Shown here one piece after another: positions 53,365 to 64,000 of a stretch of DNA of 64,000 bases. Below the pieces are notes generated by a model that worked only from the letters and a program-made list of their open reading frames with translations, did no database searches and had not been told where the DNA came from. Location of the stretch: assembly GCA_034766995.1 (NCBI GenBank), contig CM068316.1:12635500-12699499 (forward strand), in the 5' to 3' direction. Position numbers and translations under genes: made by a program. The stretch comes from Acanthacorydalis orientalis (Eukaryota > Arthropoda > Insecta > Megaloptera > Corydalidae). Position 1 is the first letter of the stretch. Each line of letters starts with the position of its first letter.

Positions 53365-56300
53365 TTGGATTTTTTTTCGGCCAAAATATTCAAAGGCCAT
53401 ATTAACAGTAAGTAATTTTGAACTTTTATTTCATTTTTCTATATTTAATTTTAAGTGCCAATTATCATTTTTTTTAAATATATAAAAAAATGATTATTTT
53501 GGTTACGGGATTACTAATAATAATGCCCAAGTACTGATAATCAATGTATATATGTGTAAAAATAAAACATTGACAAATAAATCACATTGTTTTATATTTA
53601 ATTCCTTCTCATGTTTATTGTTTGTTACTCATTTATACTTAATTATTTTTTATTGCATATTTACTATGGGTTCAGTGCATTTGCATGTTATTACTAAATT
53701 GAATTGTTTTATTAATAAAAGTTTAGTATATTGATAACTGCTAACTAATGTCACATTTTCATGTTTTACTTTTTATGTACATTTAAAAATACAGATAAGC
53801 CTTCGTTAATGCTATTCGTTACGTTATTGCCGTGTTTATTGTTATTTATCTTCGTTTATTTAATATATTGACGTGGTGTTTAATATCACTCCGTTTTTTA
53901 AATTATTTCTTGAGCGTTAACCACGGTGTTGCTGAGTACATTAAATTAACTCATTTCTCAACGATACTCTACAAATGTATTCATAAGAGTTTGCAGTGAA
54001 TAATAGAAAAATTTAAAACAAAAAGTAATTGAAAAAAATATTCCTTTTATTTAATAATATTGTACAATTTACAATTACAACTACTTAAAATACATTCAGT
54101 AATACACAATTTGTTATTCAAACAAATATATTTGGTTTTTTAACTAATTGCAACAAGATTTTTTTTAAAAAAATCTAAATATGGTTTCTGATACCTTGTG
54201 AAAATAGATATATTAGTCATATTTAATTTTATTTTAAAGAACATAATCTATATCTATGGTTTGAAAGTAACAGAATATGTTTTATTGTACAAATATTCTA
54301 TATAATGATACTTTATAACTTGTCACTTAACGCTTAATCAGTCTTATTTGCTTGTTCGATATATTCAGTTCGTTTACGTAGTTTAACATTTTTTTTAAAT
54401 CGTTACAACTTCAAACATTACATTCGTTTATAAGCAGAATTTTTATTACTTTTTGGTTCTAAAAAACTATTAAATTACTTGAGATATACGAAATCAAATT
54501 ATTACTCGAAGATGAATTAATATGCGAAAGATGTATTTTTTTAATCGTGCCGTAATTTTTCATTTTGTAAATAAAATACAAAATAAGATAGCAAACTTGT
54601 ATCAAGTTGTAGTGTTACAAATTTTAGTATTATTATATATTTATTAATTCAGCAATTTCTAAAAATTCAACATTGTTACTTTCAAATCATACTTCATTAT
54701 CTATCATTTAGAAACTGAAAACACTTTCAATGTTTTATCGATTCTATTTTTCAAATTTTTTCTAAATTTATCCACACTTTTAAAATACATTTAAAAACAA
54801 TTTATTTTTAAATATTTTTTATAGCATATGATTTCAGTTTATAATTGATTTCTTTTATTTTGGCAACTATGTGCAACAACATGATGGCTATAATTGCAAT
54901 TCAGTAGTTTAAGAATAATTATTTTGCAATGATTAGCAGTATTTTAAATTTCATTGTACATAACAATAATAATGTATCTGTGAGATTGACAATTACTTAT
55001 TTTTCATGCTATCATATAAAAGAAAGTAGTTTAATTATGTCTATAATTTCAAATTGTGTTAATTAAAAAAAAATTAAATTGTCAGAGTTTCTATAACGAA
55101 ATAAAAAGTTTTTTTAATTGACAAACATAAACTATAATACTGTTCTTCAAAAAGTTCCATTATTTTATTTCATTTTAATATACATAAATAAATTTTCACT
55201 ACATTTATTTTTTTGCTTTTCTTGAATGGGAGAACTGATTACTTTTTATAAAAAAATATTTTATATATTTAATTTCTTTCTTGAATTTTTAAACTTAATG
55301 AATGATAAAAATGTATTTAAATATTTATTTTCTTATTAATAAGCAGTTTGATGTATACTATGTGAAAAAAACATTTTACAAGAAATTAAATACTCAAATT
55401 TTGTTCACTTTGCTATATTACAAATATTTTTATAATAATTAACGTACATGCATACATTTATGTACTGTATCATTTGAGTATTAATATTTTTAAATTTTTA
55501 ATTTAAATGCATAAAATTTCATTTAATTTGTATAATTTTAAAAACGTGTAATATTAAGCGACAATACAGATTTTCTTATACGTAAGACTAAGTTTCTTTC
55601 AATTTTTCTGGACGAATATTGTCTGACTGTAAATTTAGTACAAAATCACTTGCACCATTTACAATAGTTGCACAGGCATTATACATTCTGTACTAGTTTT
55701 TCATTCATCTATACTTTCCATTACTGTTCCATTTATAAAATACATACTAATTGCACAATTTTACCAATACAGTGGATGGCATTTTTTTTAACATTAGTAA
55801 ATGTGTTTCATGCTTTACTATTTTTTGAAGTACAATTCCTTATATTTTTACCCAACAATATGAGTATATCTCTATATATTATTTCTTCATTTTTTTGTTA
55901 AATTAAATTAATATTTTGGAAGATTCTAAGAATTACTGATATTGTCATAAAAATCTGTGTTAGTTGTGTGAGAGTGAAGTATAAAAATAAATAATTTAAT
56001 CCATTAAAAAAGATTTCAAGTATAAAAATGTTTTGTGTATTTATAATTACTAAACCCTATAAGATAAATTTTTATTTTTTTATATTTGATTTTTCCATAA
56101 CATTTTAAAGATGATTTTGTATTGATTCTTGGATCAATAAAATATCAACAATAATTTAACATTATAATCATTTATTAATTTTTAAAAACATTTAATGACT
56201 AAAAGTGTTATTGGTATTTTTATCAAAAAAATATAATTTATTAAAACTAAATTTCAAAAAACAATAGTAGTTTTTATTTTAAATAAATCAAATATAATTA

Positions 56301-56928
56301 TGAAATAAAATGTATTTAATAATTAACATAATATACATCATTAAGTTATTTGCAATATAATATCAAAACATCATAAATACTGATTTTTAAAATATTTGTT
56401 TATAATTCAGAATTGATTTATAATGAAATAATTTTTATAAATCTTTCAGAGTATTGGAAATTAAATAAAATGCAATTTCTGAAAAAGTTTACATTGTATT
56501 TTATGGTTTTATTTACATTTGTATAAAATGGTTTAAAAATTAAAACTAATAATTATCTAAATACAAATATGAAAAAAACATCTTAAATATTTAAATAATG
56601 TATAAACAATAAACAAAATGATTTTATTGATTAAAATATGATACTTCCATTCTTGTATTTTTATGTTTCTCTAAACATAACATTTTAATAAACATTTGAT
56701 TTGATGTTTTGATATTATTTTGTTTGATCATTTAATTAATACAGCATTTTTTTTAATTCTTTGATCAGAAGTTATTTAAAAAAAATAACTGAACTTTGTT
56801 TTTCATATATACATGATATTTTCAAGACAAGTACTTTGATAATTATAGATTATTATTTCTAGATGTTTTTGTAATGGAATATAAAATGAAAATAAACAAA
56901 TATACAATAGTGAATTGTGAAAATACGA

Positions 56929-56941
56929 TATATATATATAT

Positions 56942-56973
<32 letters not shown>
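56929..56973. repeat. (TA)n(TACA)n microsatellite
   Basis: TA tract interrupted by CATACATA units. Confidence 0.85.
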
Positions 56974-57190
56974 TAGTGAATTTAATATTTTGAAACAATA
57001 ATCATTTTAAATTCACTACTGTCAACTTTAAGTATATGAGCATTTGTAATAATATATTCTTAATTTTTTTTTAAACTATTCTGATGACTGCTTTCTGTCT
57101 ACAAATATAAAAATAATACACATATACACACAACCACAAACATTGCTGTTGATGCATGTAAATCTGAATTATTAACTAAAATACTGCAAG

Positions 57191-57196
57191 TTTATT
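57191..57196 (-). terminator. Candidate polyadenylation signal for PPP1R8
   Basis: TTTATT on the + strand reads AATAAA on the minus strand, 391 bases past the PPP1R8 stop. Other near-matches occur nearby in this AT-rich DNA, so the assignment is weak. Confidence 0.25.
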
Positions 57197-57586
57197 CAAA
57201 TGCAAGCATTAGTAACCTAAAGGATTAGATACTTGAAAAAATATGTATTTACAAATATATACATTTATATAAACGAATTGCATTTAAAATTTAATACATT
57301 TGATAAAATTGCATATTTAAATGTGTTTATGGTGCTGTGTGTATACGTGCAGGTATATATAATTATAAACTTACAGTCAAGGTTGTGATATCAGTTTACG
57401 TATATCTGTAAATATGTATTTATATTTACCCACACACATCTATTCATAAACATATATGTGTGTGTGTGTGAGTATGTAGGTAGGTATGTATATATGTATA
57501 TACATACATACATATATAAATACAGACATGTTTATAATTACATATATAAATTTCAATTTTTAAGAGTCCACTTTCATATACAAACA

Positions 57587-59048
57587 TTAAAATAGACCAC
57601 CAGTAGATGATTTTTTTCCTGGCCACGCTTCTTTTGCATATTTTTTCTTTTTTGGTTCCTGCATCTGTGCATTCTCAGTTGTTTGCGCTCCAGTGATTTG
57701 CTGCATTCCATGGGTACCAGCAGGAGCTGCAACTCCTGTATTTTGTTCACCTTCAGACATTTCTACATCTGGTGCAGGATTTGGGACCATTCCTAGCCTC
57801 GTTGTAATATTAAAATTGGGTCCAAATAAGCTTGATGGACTTTGTGGTGTGTGTCCTGAGACAGGTGATGTTTGATGGGTTGCTGCACTGCCTCCTGAGT
57901 TAGACTCTGGAGGTAAGTCGTGGTATAAATGAGGTACAAGTGCATTAGGATGTAAACTTTTTGCTAGACTACTGTCAGTAGATGATGAAAAATGACCTGC
58001 GGAAATTTCTATACTAAGTTTTTGCCTTTTATGGGCTGTTGGTATAACTGTTGTTTGCACCAGATTTCTGAATCGGCCTATCGTCGGATCGATGTCTTCT
58101 AGATTGATAATTTCTTCATCTTCATTAAACGAAACACCTCTGGACTTTCTTTTTCGATTTAAACGTTTTTCGGTATCTTCAGATATACCGAGCATTGATA
58201 TGCGTCTGTTGTGTGCAGTGTTGAATTCAGTTAAGTTCTGTAATTATTTCAGAGTTTGAATATTACGATAAATGAAATGCTCTTAAATGTAAATAAAATG
58301 TGTATTTAAAATTAACATCGACTTACATCAAGCTCTAATTCATTTTCAGGCAATCCCAATAATCCACCTTCATTATCTTCATTCATTTCTGTTTCTAATT
58401 CATCGATAATAGGTCGTGTACCTGTTTGCGGTCTTTCTCGTAAAACATATCGTCGTGTCGAAGCTCCAAAATGAAAAGTAGAGTCTGTCGCTAATTGTGT
58501 AGGTTTGTAGGGTTCTAATCTTAAAGGTCCTATAAATGTACCGTGGGCTAAAATAGACAAATTGAAATATTTTAATTTGAAATAGGATTTCAGTAATTTC
58601 AAGAACTTACTGCTTCCTAAATCAACTAGAAATGCTCTGTTTAGATGTTTGTGATATACAAAAGCTGCATGTACTCTCGAACAACTCGCATGATCTATAC
58701 AAAAATCATTCATCTGTGCATTTCGACCAAATAGATAACATTTTTTCTGATCGATCATAAGTTTTTGAATAAGCTTATCTTCTTTCAGAACATCCAAATG
58801 TAATCCAATTGGGGGTTTACCTGCCCTGTAGTAAGAGTGTTTATTGAAATAATCATAACAACAATTTAATATAACCTAGATGGACAGATTTCAACACTTT
58901 CAAGTGTACATTCACTTTTTGATATTACAGAATATGCCCAAAATTATGGTTTTTAGATTGTGTTACTATTGGTAACTGTAAGAAAACAATATATTTTATA
59001 TAAATTACATGAAACCTACCAACTGGGTACTTCGTAATGGTTCGCCAT
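57587..59048 (-). CDS. PPP1R8: Nuclear inhibitor of protein phosphatase 1 (NIPP1), four exons
   Basis: In transcription order the coding exons are 59048-59020, 58825-58611, 58547-58327 and 58237-57587. They give 1116 nt and 371 residues (human NIPP1 has 351). Exon 1 encodes only MANHYEVPSW, with the Trp codon split by intron 1. An FHA domain follows at about residues 40-110, with GR at 43-44, SRVH at 59-62 and STHGTF at 81-86; in the family this domain binds phosphorylated splicing and mitotic proteins such as SAP155, CDC5L and MELK. Exon 3 ends LGLPENELELD and exon 4 continues NLTEFNTAHN, as in the family. The PP1 docking motif is RGVSF at 188-192, which fits the RVxF consensus with one inserted residue where vertebrates have RVTF. 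The C-terminus contains KKKKYAKEAWPGKK, conserved in the family. The protein is expected in nuclear speckles, targeting PP1. The open frame with conserved splice sites indicates an intact gene. Confidence 0.95.
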
Positions 59049-59559
59049 TATTTTGACAAAACAATGAAGTTGGCACAAAGTTAATTTAAATTAATCGTAG
59101 TTACGAAAGTTTGAGCATAGTTTAAAATTTTAAATACGACCGTGAAATTTGTGATTGTAGTGCAGTGAAAAGTTTCATATAATTTTCGTCAAAGGAGAGA
59201 CAGGTAATTTTATATAAAAGTATTGTTTTGTCTTCAATCGTTTATTTGAATTGGAATAATTATATCAGATATTATTATTTAATGTAGGGTTTTAATGAAT
59301 TTTGAATATTATTGAAAATAAAATATTGTTGGACGTCACTTTATAATTGGTGACATGATATTTTGTAACTTATTTCTGAATTTAAGTTTTCCGGTATAAT
59401 TTTATTTAGGTTAGTTGTTAATTCCATTAGTTAACACTAGGTGGTTGGTTTTATTACACGGAGCTTGTCTGTCGATATAAGATTTATAATCAGGAGTACT
59501 TGTTATATTTTTCTTTAAATACATTTATATTTTTTATATAAACATCAAAGTGTTTAAAA
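59049..59559. promoter_or_regulatory. Bidirectional intergenic promoter region, PPP1R8 / TMEM14
   Basis: The two start codons face away from each other across 511 bp. On the TMEM14 side, a possible 5' UTR splice donor (AGACAG then GTAATT, GT at 59204) is followed by a possible acceptor near 59490 (TAATCAG), so TMEM14 may have a non-coding first exon. No clear TATA box with correctly spaced initiator was found for either gene. The arrangement is seen; shared regulation is inferred. Confidence 0.5.
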
Positions 59560-59964
59560 ATGCCTGTTGATATTATTGGATTTGCTTACGCAGCAACTGT
59601 TGCTGCTGGTGGAATTATTGGTTATGCAAAAGCAGGTAATACAATAGTCTTATATGAAAGTGCTTATTCATACAGGAGTTAAATATTTTTATTACAAATA
59701 TTCATAGGTTCAATCCCTTCACTCGGAGCAGGCATTTTATTCGGTAGTGTTTTGGGCTATGGTGCGTATCAAGTTTCCCAAACACCACCTAGTTACTCGG
59801 TGCAATTAGCAACAACAGGGTTATTAGCCGGTATGATGGGCTATAGGTTTTATAACAGTGGGAAAATAATGCCTGCTGGTTTAATCGCGGCATTGTCTGT
59901 TGCGATGTTGGTTCGTATCGGTATGAAGTCGACTGGAATGTTATCTTCGGATGTGAAAAATTAA
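59560..59964 (+). CDS. TMEM14: TMEM14 family small membrane protein, two exons
   Basis: Exons 59560-59635 and 59708-59964 join across a 72 bp GT-AG intron that splits a Gly codon, giving 110 residues. Family members are about 100-115 residues, so the model is full length. The start MPVDIIGFAYAATVAAGGII is a hydrophobic first segment. Three further segments rich in Gly, Ala and Leu follow, with the family-like stretches SIPSLGAGILFGSVLGYGAY, GLLAGMMGYRFYNSGKIMPA and GLIAALSVAMLVRIG. TMEM14C in vertebrates is an inner mitochondrial membrane protein needed for protoporphyrinogen IX import and heme synthesis; whether this copy is closer to TMEM14A or TMEM14C cannot be decided here. It diverges from PPP1R8 with 511 bp between start codons. 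Confidence 0.92.
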
Positions 59965-60215
59965 GTTTTACTTCATGCATACGTATATATATATACATGT
60001 ATAGTTGGTATATGTTTATTGTTAATAGTGATATCTGTATATGTTGAAGAATTCTGGATATGGTCACCCTTGTATGTTTTGAGAACATAGTATAAGTGAC
60101 AGTTTTTATTTTTTATTAATCTTATTACTTTTTTGGTAGGTAAACAAATATGCATATTTTATATATACTTTATCTACTTATTGTCAATTTCTATTAGTGG
60201 ATCTTATATATGTTA

Positions 60216-60221
60216 AATAAA
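60216..60221 (+). terminator. Polyadenylation signal candidate of TMEM14
   Basis: AATAAA lies about 250 bases beyond the TMEM14 stop, in the expected orientation. It is the first canonical hexamer found downstream. Confidence 0.4.
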
Positions 60222-61445
60222 TCATATACACAAGTAAATATATGTTACGTTTCATCTTATATACACATTTATTGTAATTCCTTTTTTTTTCTTTAACAAA
60301 ATATTTAAATTTGTGATAAAAATTAACATAAATAGAAAGTTTGTTTCTCTATATTTCATATGTCTCATAAAATTGGATTTGTTTCTTTATTCTAGTAAAA
60401 TATGTTACCTGATATTCATATACATGTATATATAAAATATATTTTACTATTTATATATTTTCATACCTTATTTTTACATACTTTAGGAACGAAAATTACA
60501 TTATATATCTTTATTATCTAACAAATTTCGAACTGAAAAAGTATTCACATGTACAATAAGAATAATGAGAAATAATAATTAATAATTTTTGATAATAACG
60601 ATAAAGCAACAATTTGTTTTAATCTTTAAATGATGGAAATTAAATAATATTGAAATGGAGTGATCACCGTACTAGGGAATTATCTTGTATTATAAAGATT
60701 AAGAGATATTGTTGCTAAAATGTCTGCTTTAAATCAGCGCATTCCAAAATCATATTACATTATAGTGAACAAATATTTATGTATTGCTTTTTATTTTATT
60801 TTTTTATTTAGGTTTATGTAATAAATGTTCATATTTGTACAGTTTTATTTAAAACCGGTTATATTTTAAATTTCTGTGATGGAAAGACCTGTTCATTAAT
60901 TTTTGTTGTTTTGTTTCTTTGTACCATTCCAGAGGGTTTTTGGTTTTAAACTTGTAGAAATAATCGATTTAGGTGGAAGCAATAAAAACTATGTTAAAGG
61001 ACAGTTATGAAAAAAGAATTTTATTTATATGATGAAAAGAGTTGAGATTTGTTTAGAAATGTATGAGAAGTTCTATTGAAAAAATAAATACAATAAATAA
61101 GAATTGTATAATTGTTTATTGCAATTTATTTTTAATTTTTTTATCATATTGACAGCTTATTTTAAAATAAAATCAATTTAATTTATCGAGTTCTGTTTTG
61201 ATTTAAATTGTTTTGTTCATTGTTGCTAATGACGTGGTTATTTTACCTATAAACATCTAATAACCCTGTCTTTTTTTTTAAATTATTTACATTACTGCTA
61301 GTATATCTTTATTATATAATATTTAAAAATTATTAAATTTGTCTATTAATTATAGATTCTTATCGTTGAAAAATTGGAATGTTAGAAACAAAAATAAAAA
61401 TATTATTTTAGTAAAAAATCACAATTTAATAATTACATGAGTTTA

Positions 61446-61498
<53 letters not shown>

Positions 61499-63960
61499 AT
61501 GCATGTATGTATGTGTATAATGCATGTATGTATGTGTATGTATTTATGTGTGTAAACTGTCATAAATTATGTCAATGATATGTGATGTTTCCTAAATAAT
61601 GTGGAACGTGTTTTAAAAAATGTATTTAATCACATTTTTCTTATATAATTGTCTTAATGAAATAAAATAATATTCAATAAATAACATTAATTATTAGCAA
61701 TGTTTTGAAATGCGCTAAAATATGCATTTATTTAAGCTAAAACATATAATAATTATTAAAATAAAATTACTTATTTTCATTCTTCAAAATAATTACACAA
61801 CGAAAAAAATTGCACAATCAATTATTCTTTTCACAGAAAAAGAATATCACAACCAAAATTTAAATAATTCCGGTGTTGGCACAACAAAACTACAAATGCT
61901 CAATCTCTGTATTCTTTCGTTCGTACGCACGTTTTAAACGTCTACGAGAAAAGAGAACGTTCAATTATATTTATGTACATTTTTCAGATAGTTCTGCCAT
62001 TTAGCATTGTTTCAAAATACATTCATGTTATCAAAATTAATTATGTTAGTATTGGAATATTCGTAAATTTGTAACTAAAAAGCTAGCAGTTTTACTGAAT
62101 AACGCTCGTTCGAGCGATCCTTGTCTTTGTAAGTTAAATTCAAATTGACATGATTCACTTTCAAAATCGTCATTTCTTATGCGAATGAATAAATTTTTCA
62201 TAAAACCATTATAAAACAATGGTTATTTATATTACAAAAAATATATTGTATTCAATATAAGCAACAATATTTTCTATTAGATATTTCAGTGAATACGTTA
62301 ACCGTTAACCGATCACATAAATTACTCACATGCATAATAAGTAACATTGTTTCTTTCACGATTTGTTATCGATTAACGTATTGTAGTACGTCATATATAA
62401 ACACGTAGTTATTTTAAATCGATCACATGTATAAATGTATGAGTATTTTTAATGACTTTAAAATATCAATTTATTTTATTTGCGTCGTTTGTCGTAAATA
62501 ATGTAATTATCATAACTTATATTTATTTATTGTCACAATCAGTCTTCGGCAAGGTAAATTCGTTGTATATTCTTTACTTGAATGTTTAAAATAATTAAAT
62601 TGTTCACAGCACAAGTATATACATATATGTATTACATTAAAAACGACTTTTTTAAATTAATAAACAAACACAAATACATTAATGTTTATATGTCGGTTTC
62701 ATAATTTAAAACTTTTTTTTTAAAAAAAATCTCATTCCAGCTGTCGTACGGCTGCAACGTCGTCCAAACGAGTCGACGAATGAAACCAAAATGTAGTTAA
62801 TTCCTTTGTTCTACGTATAAATCTATACTTTGTTTTATTTACGTCGTATTATTTTCTTATGTAGACGAATATCTATATCTATTCTAAATAGGACCACGTG
62901 AAGTGGCCCTTTCAATATTTTCTTCGTCTGTTCTTCAGCTCGGATTTATTAAAAGCGGAAATCACTGGAAATAAAAAAGATTCATGTTATTTATTACACT
63001 CACTGTAAATTTATGTTTTTTTTTTTCAAAATGAATGATGTGAATTTGAAGGTCGTGAACCGGAAAGTAAAGATGATTTAACTGAAAATGTATATCAAAT
63101 GAGAAGAATAATTCATTAGTCAATGTATATCTTTACGGATATTTTATCAAAAACCCGATATATACACCAAATAAACATGAATCAGAATGTTCTTTCGTCT
63201 ATGAATAAATATATGATTCAATAAATCTAGACTGGAAAGTTTTAGTAATAAACGCCACTGTATTTGACATACATTGATAAATTGATATTCTTTTTAGTTT
63301 TATGAATAAAAAAGCAATTTATAAAATAATTGTAAGAATAGTAAAAAAATAATAAAAAAAAACGCAAAATAAAAATAATAAAATGAAATGTTGAAATCTT
63401 GTGCTGAAACAGAACTGAAACTGAGTTTGTAAACGTGCCTGAAAATAGTGTTACATATAATTATTAAAACATACAAGTATGAACGAACACATAGATCTGA
63501 TTATTATTATTATTGTGTAGAATATAGTATGTGATTAATAAAACACAAATTATGTACGAAAAGTGTAGAAATAGTAAGAGATGTGTGCATTGATGGTCAA
63601 GTCACTGATGTTTAAGATTTATCTGAAAAGTGTGTAAGTGTGTGAGTAAATAAAGTATTTGATTGTTGTTAAGGCGACACTCTTTCTGATAGTCTAGTGT
63701 AAAATGGAACATTTAATAGTTGTAAAGTAGGAACGAAAAAAGAGAAACACGAGTAATTAAAAAATACATAAAATTGTAGATAATATCTGTTTTTTTTTTC
63801 GTGTTAGGAAGCCGAAAAGTAAATAACAACAAAATGAGAGAATCGTAAACAAAATAAATGATTGCGACAACCAGAGAAAACAATATAAAAATAAACAAAA
63901 AAAAATTTCGAATGATCAATGTGATGCTTGATTTGATTTTTTCCCCACGGAAATGGCCTT
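60222..63960. other. Intergenic spacer right of TMEM14
   Basis: Contains the 61.4 kb microsatellite and a perfect hairpin CGCTCG-TT-CGAGCG near 62103. GC rises at 62740-62950, which could be untranslated sequence of a gene off the right edge. Confidence 0.45.
61449..61556. repeat. (TA)n then TATG/TGCATGTA units
   Basis: TA to about 61486, then variable GTAT and GCATGTAT units. Confidence 0.88.
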
Positions 63961-64000
63961 ACCGTCGTTGACCGGATGACCCCGTCTATCTTCCAGTGTG
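63961..64000 (-). other. Possible exon edge entering from the right boundary
   Basis: These last 40 bases are well over half GC in a region near 25% GC. On the minus strand one frame is open from the edge (TLEDRRGHPVNDGKAISVGK, stop about 8 codons later), and the frame crosses a good donor, ACG/GTAAGG, near 63977. On the plus strand the end resembles a splice acceptor (CTATCTTCCAG). I do not recognise the peptide and cannot choose between the readings. Confidence 0.3.

Larger units (their letters stand above)
52826..57190. other. Intergenic spacer, very AT-rich
   Basis: Between the two polyadenylation sites I see only microsatellites at 53.3 and 56.9 kb and AT-rich DNA. No transposon ends recognised. 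Confidence 0.55.

Noticed and set aside
57693..57875. Plus-strand frame of 60 codons in NIPP1 exon 4
   Set aside because: Antisense shadow of the coding exon.
58548..58610. Reading through the NIPP1 FHA exon without an intron
   Set aside because: The 63 bp stays in frame but inserts KFLKLLKSYF... into the FHA core; GTAAGT and TTTTAG sites remove it exactly and restore STHGTF.

Overview
The window is AT-rich nuclear DNA from an animal, most likely an insect. Evidence: GT-AG spliced genes with short introns, metazoan gene families (IVNS1ABP, NIPP1, TMEM14), decayed mariner, piggyBac-like and hAT-like transposons, and about 45 long (TA)n tracts. I cannot name the species or order. There is no sign of bacterial, plasmid or organelle sequence.

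Layout. Positions 1 to about 46,800 contain no gene I can support. They hold TA microsatellites, three mariner relics (1.3, 6.9-8.1 and 17.3-17.9 kb), two piggyBac-like relics (10.9 and 41.2-42.2 kb), a three-copy mariner-like fragment (4.7, 23.9 and 36.0 kb), two families of inverted-repeat MITEs, a 'GGGGGCTTCGCC' repeat family and one short hAT-like element. Positions 46.8-52.7 kb (+) hold a nine-exon gene for an IVNS1ABP-type BTB-BACK-Kelch protein, rebuilt here to 756 residues with an uninterrupted frame. Positions 52.8-57.6 kb are a gene-poor gap. Positions 57.6-59.05 kb (-) hold a four-exon PPP1R8/NIPP1 gene (371 residues), and 59.56-59.96 kb (+) a two-exon TMEM14 gene (110 residues). 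These two genes diverge from an intergenic gap of about 510 bp that probably serves as a shared promoter. From 60 kb to the right edge there is AT-rich spacer, ending in a GC-richer stretch of about 40 bases that looks like the edge of another gene.

How the genes relate. The three genes are unlinked housekeeping functions: a Kelch adaptor linked to actin and ubiquitin ligase, a nuclear PP1 and splicing scaffold, and a small mitochondrial or membrane protein. They do not form a pathway. The most informative non-genic signals are the MITE families with partner arms and target duplications, a near-perfect hairpin built around a (TA)n core at 15.9 kb, (TA)n tracts embedded in a repeated element, and phase-1 glycine introns through the Kelch propeller. 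I found no convincing new biological system. The unusual content is repeat biology.
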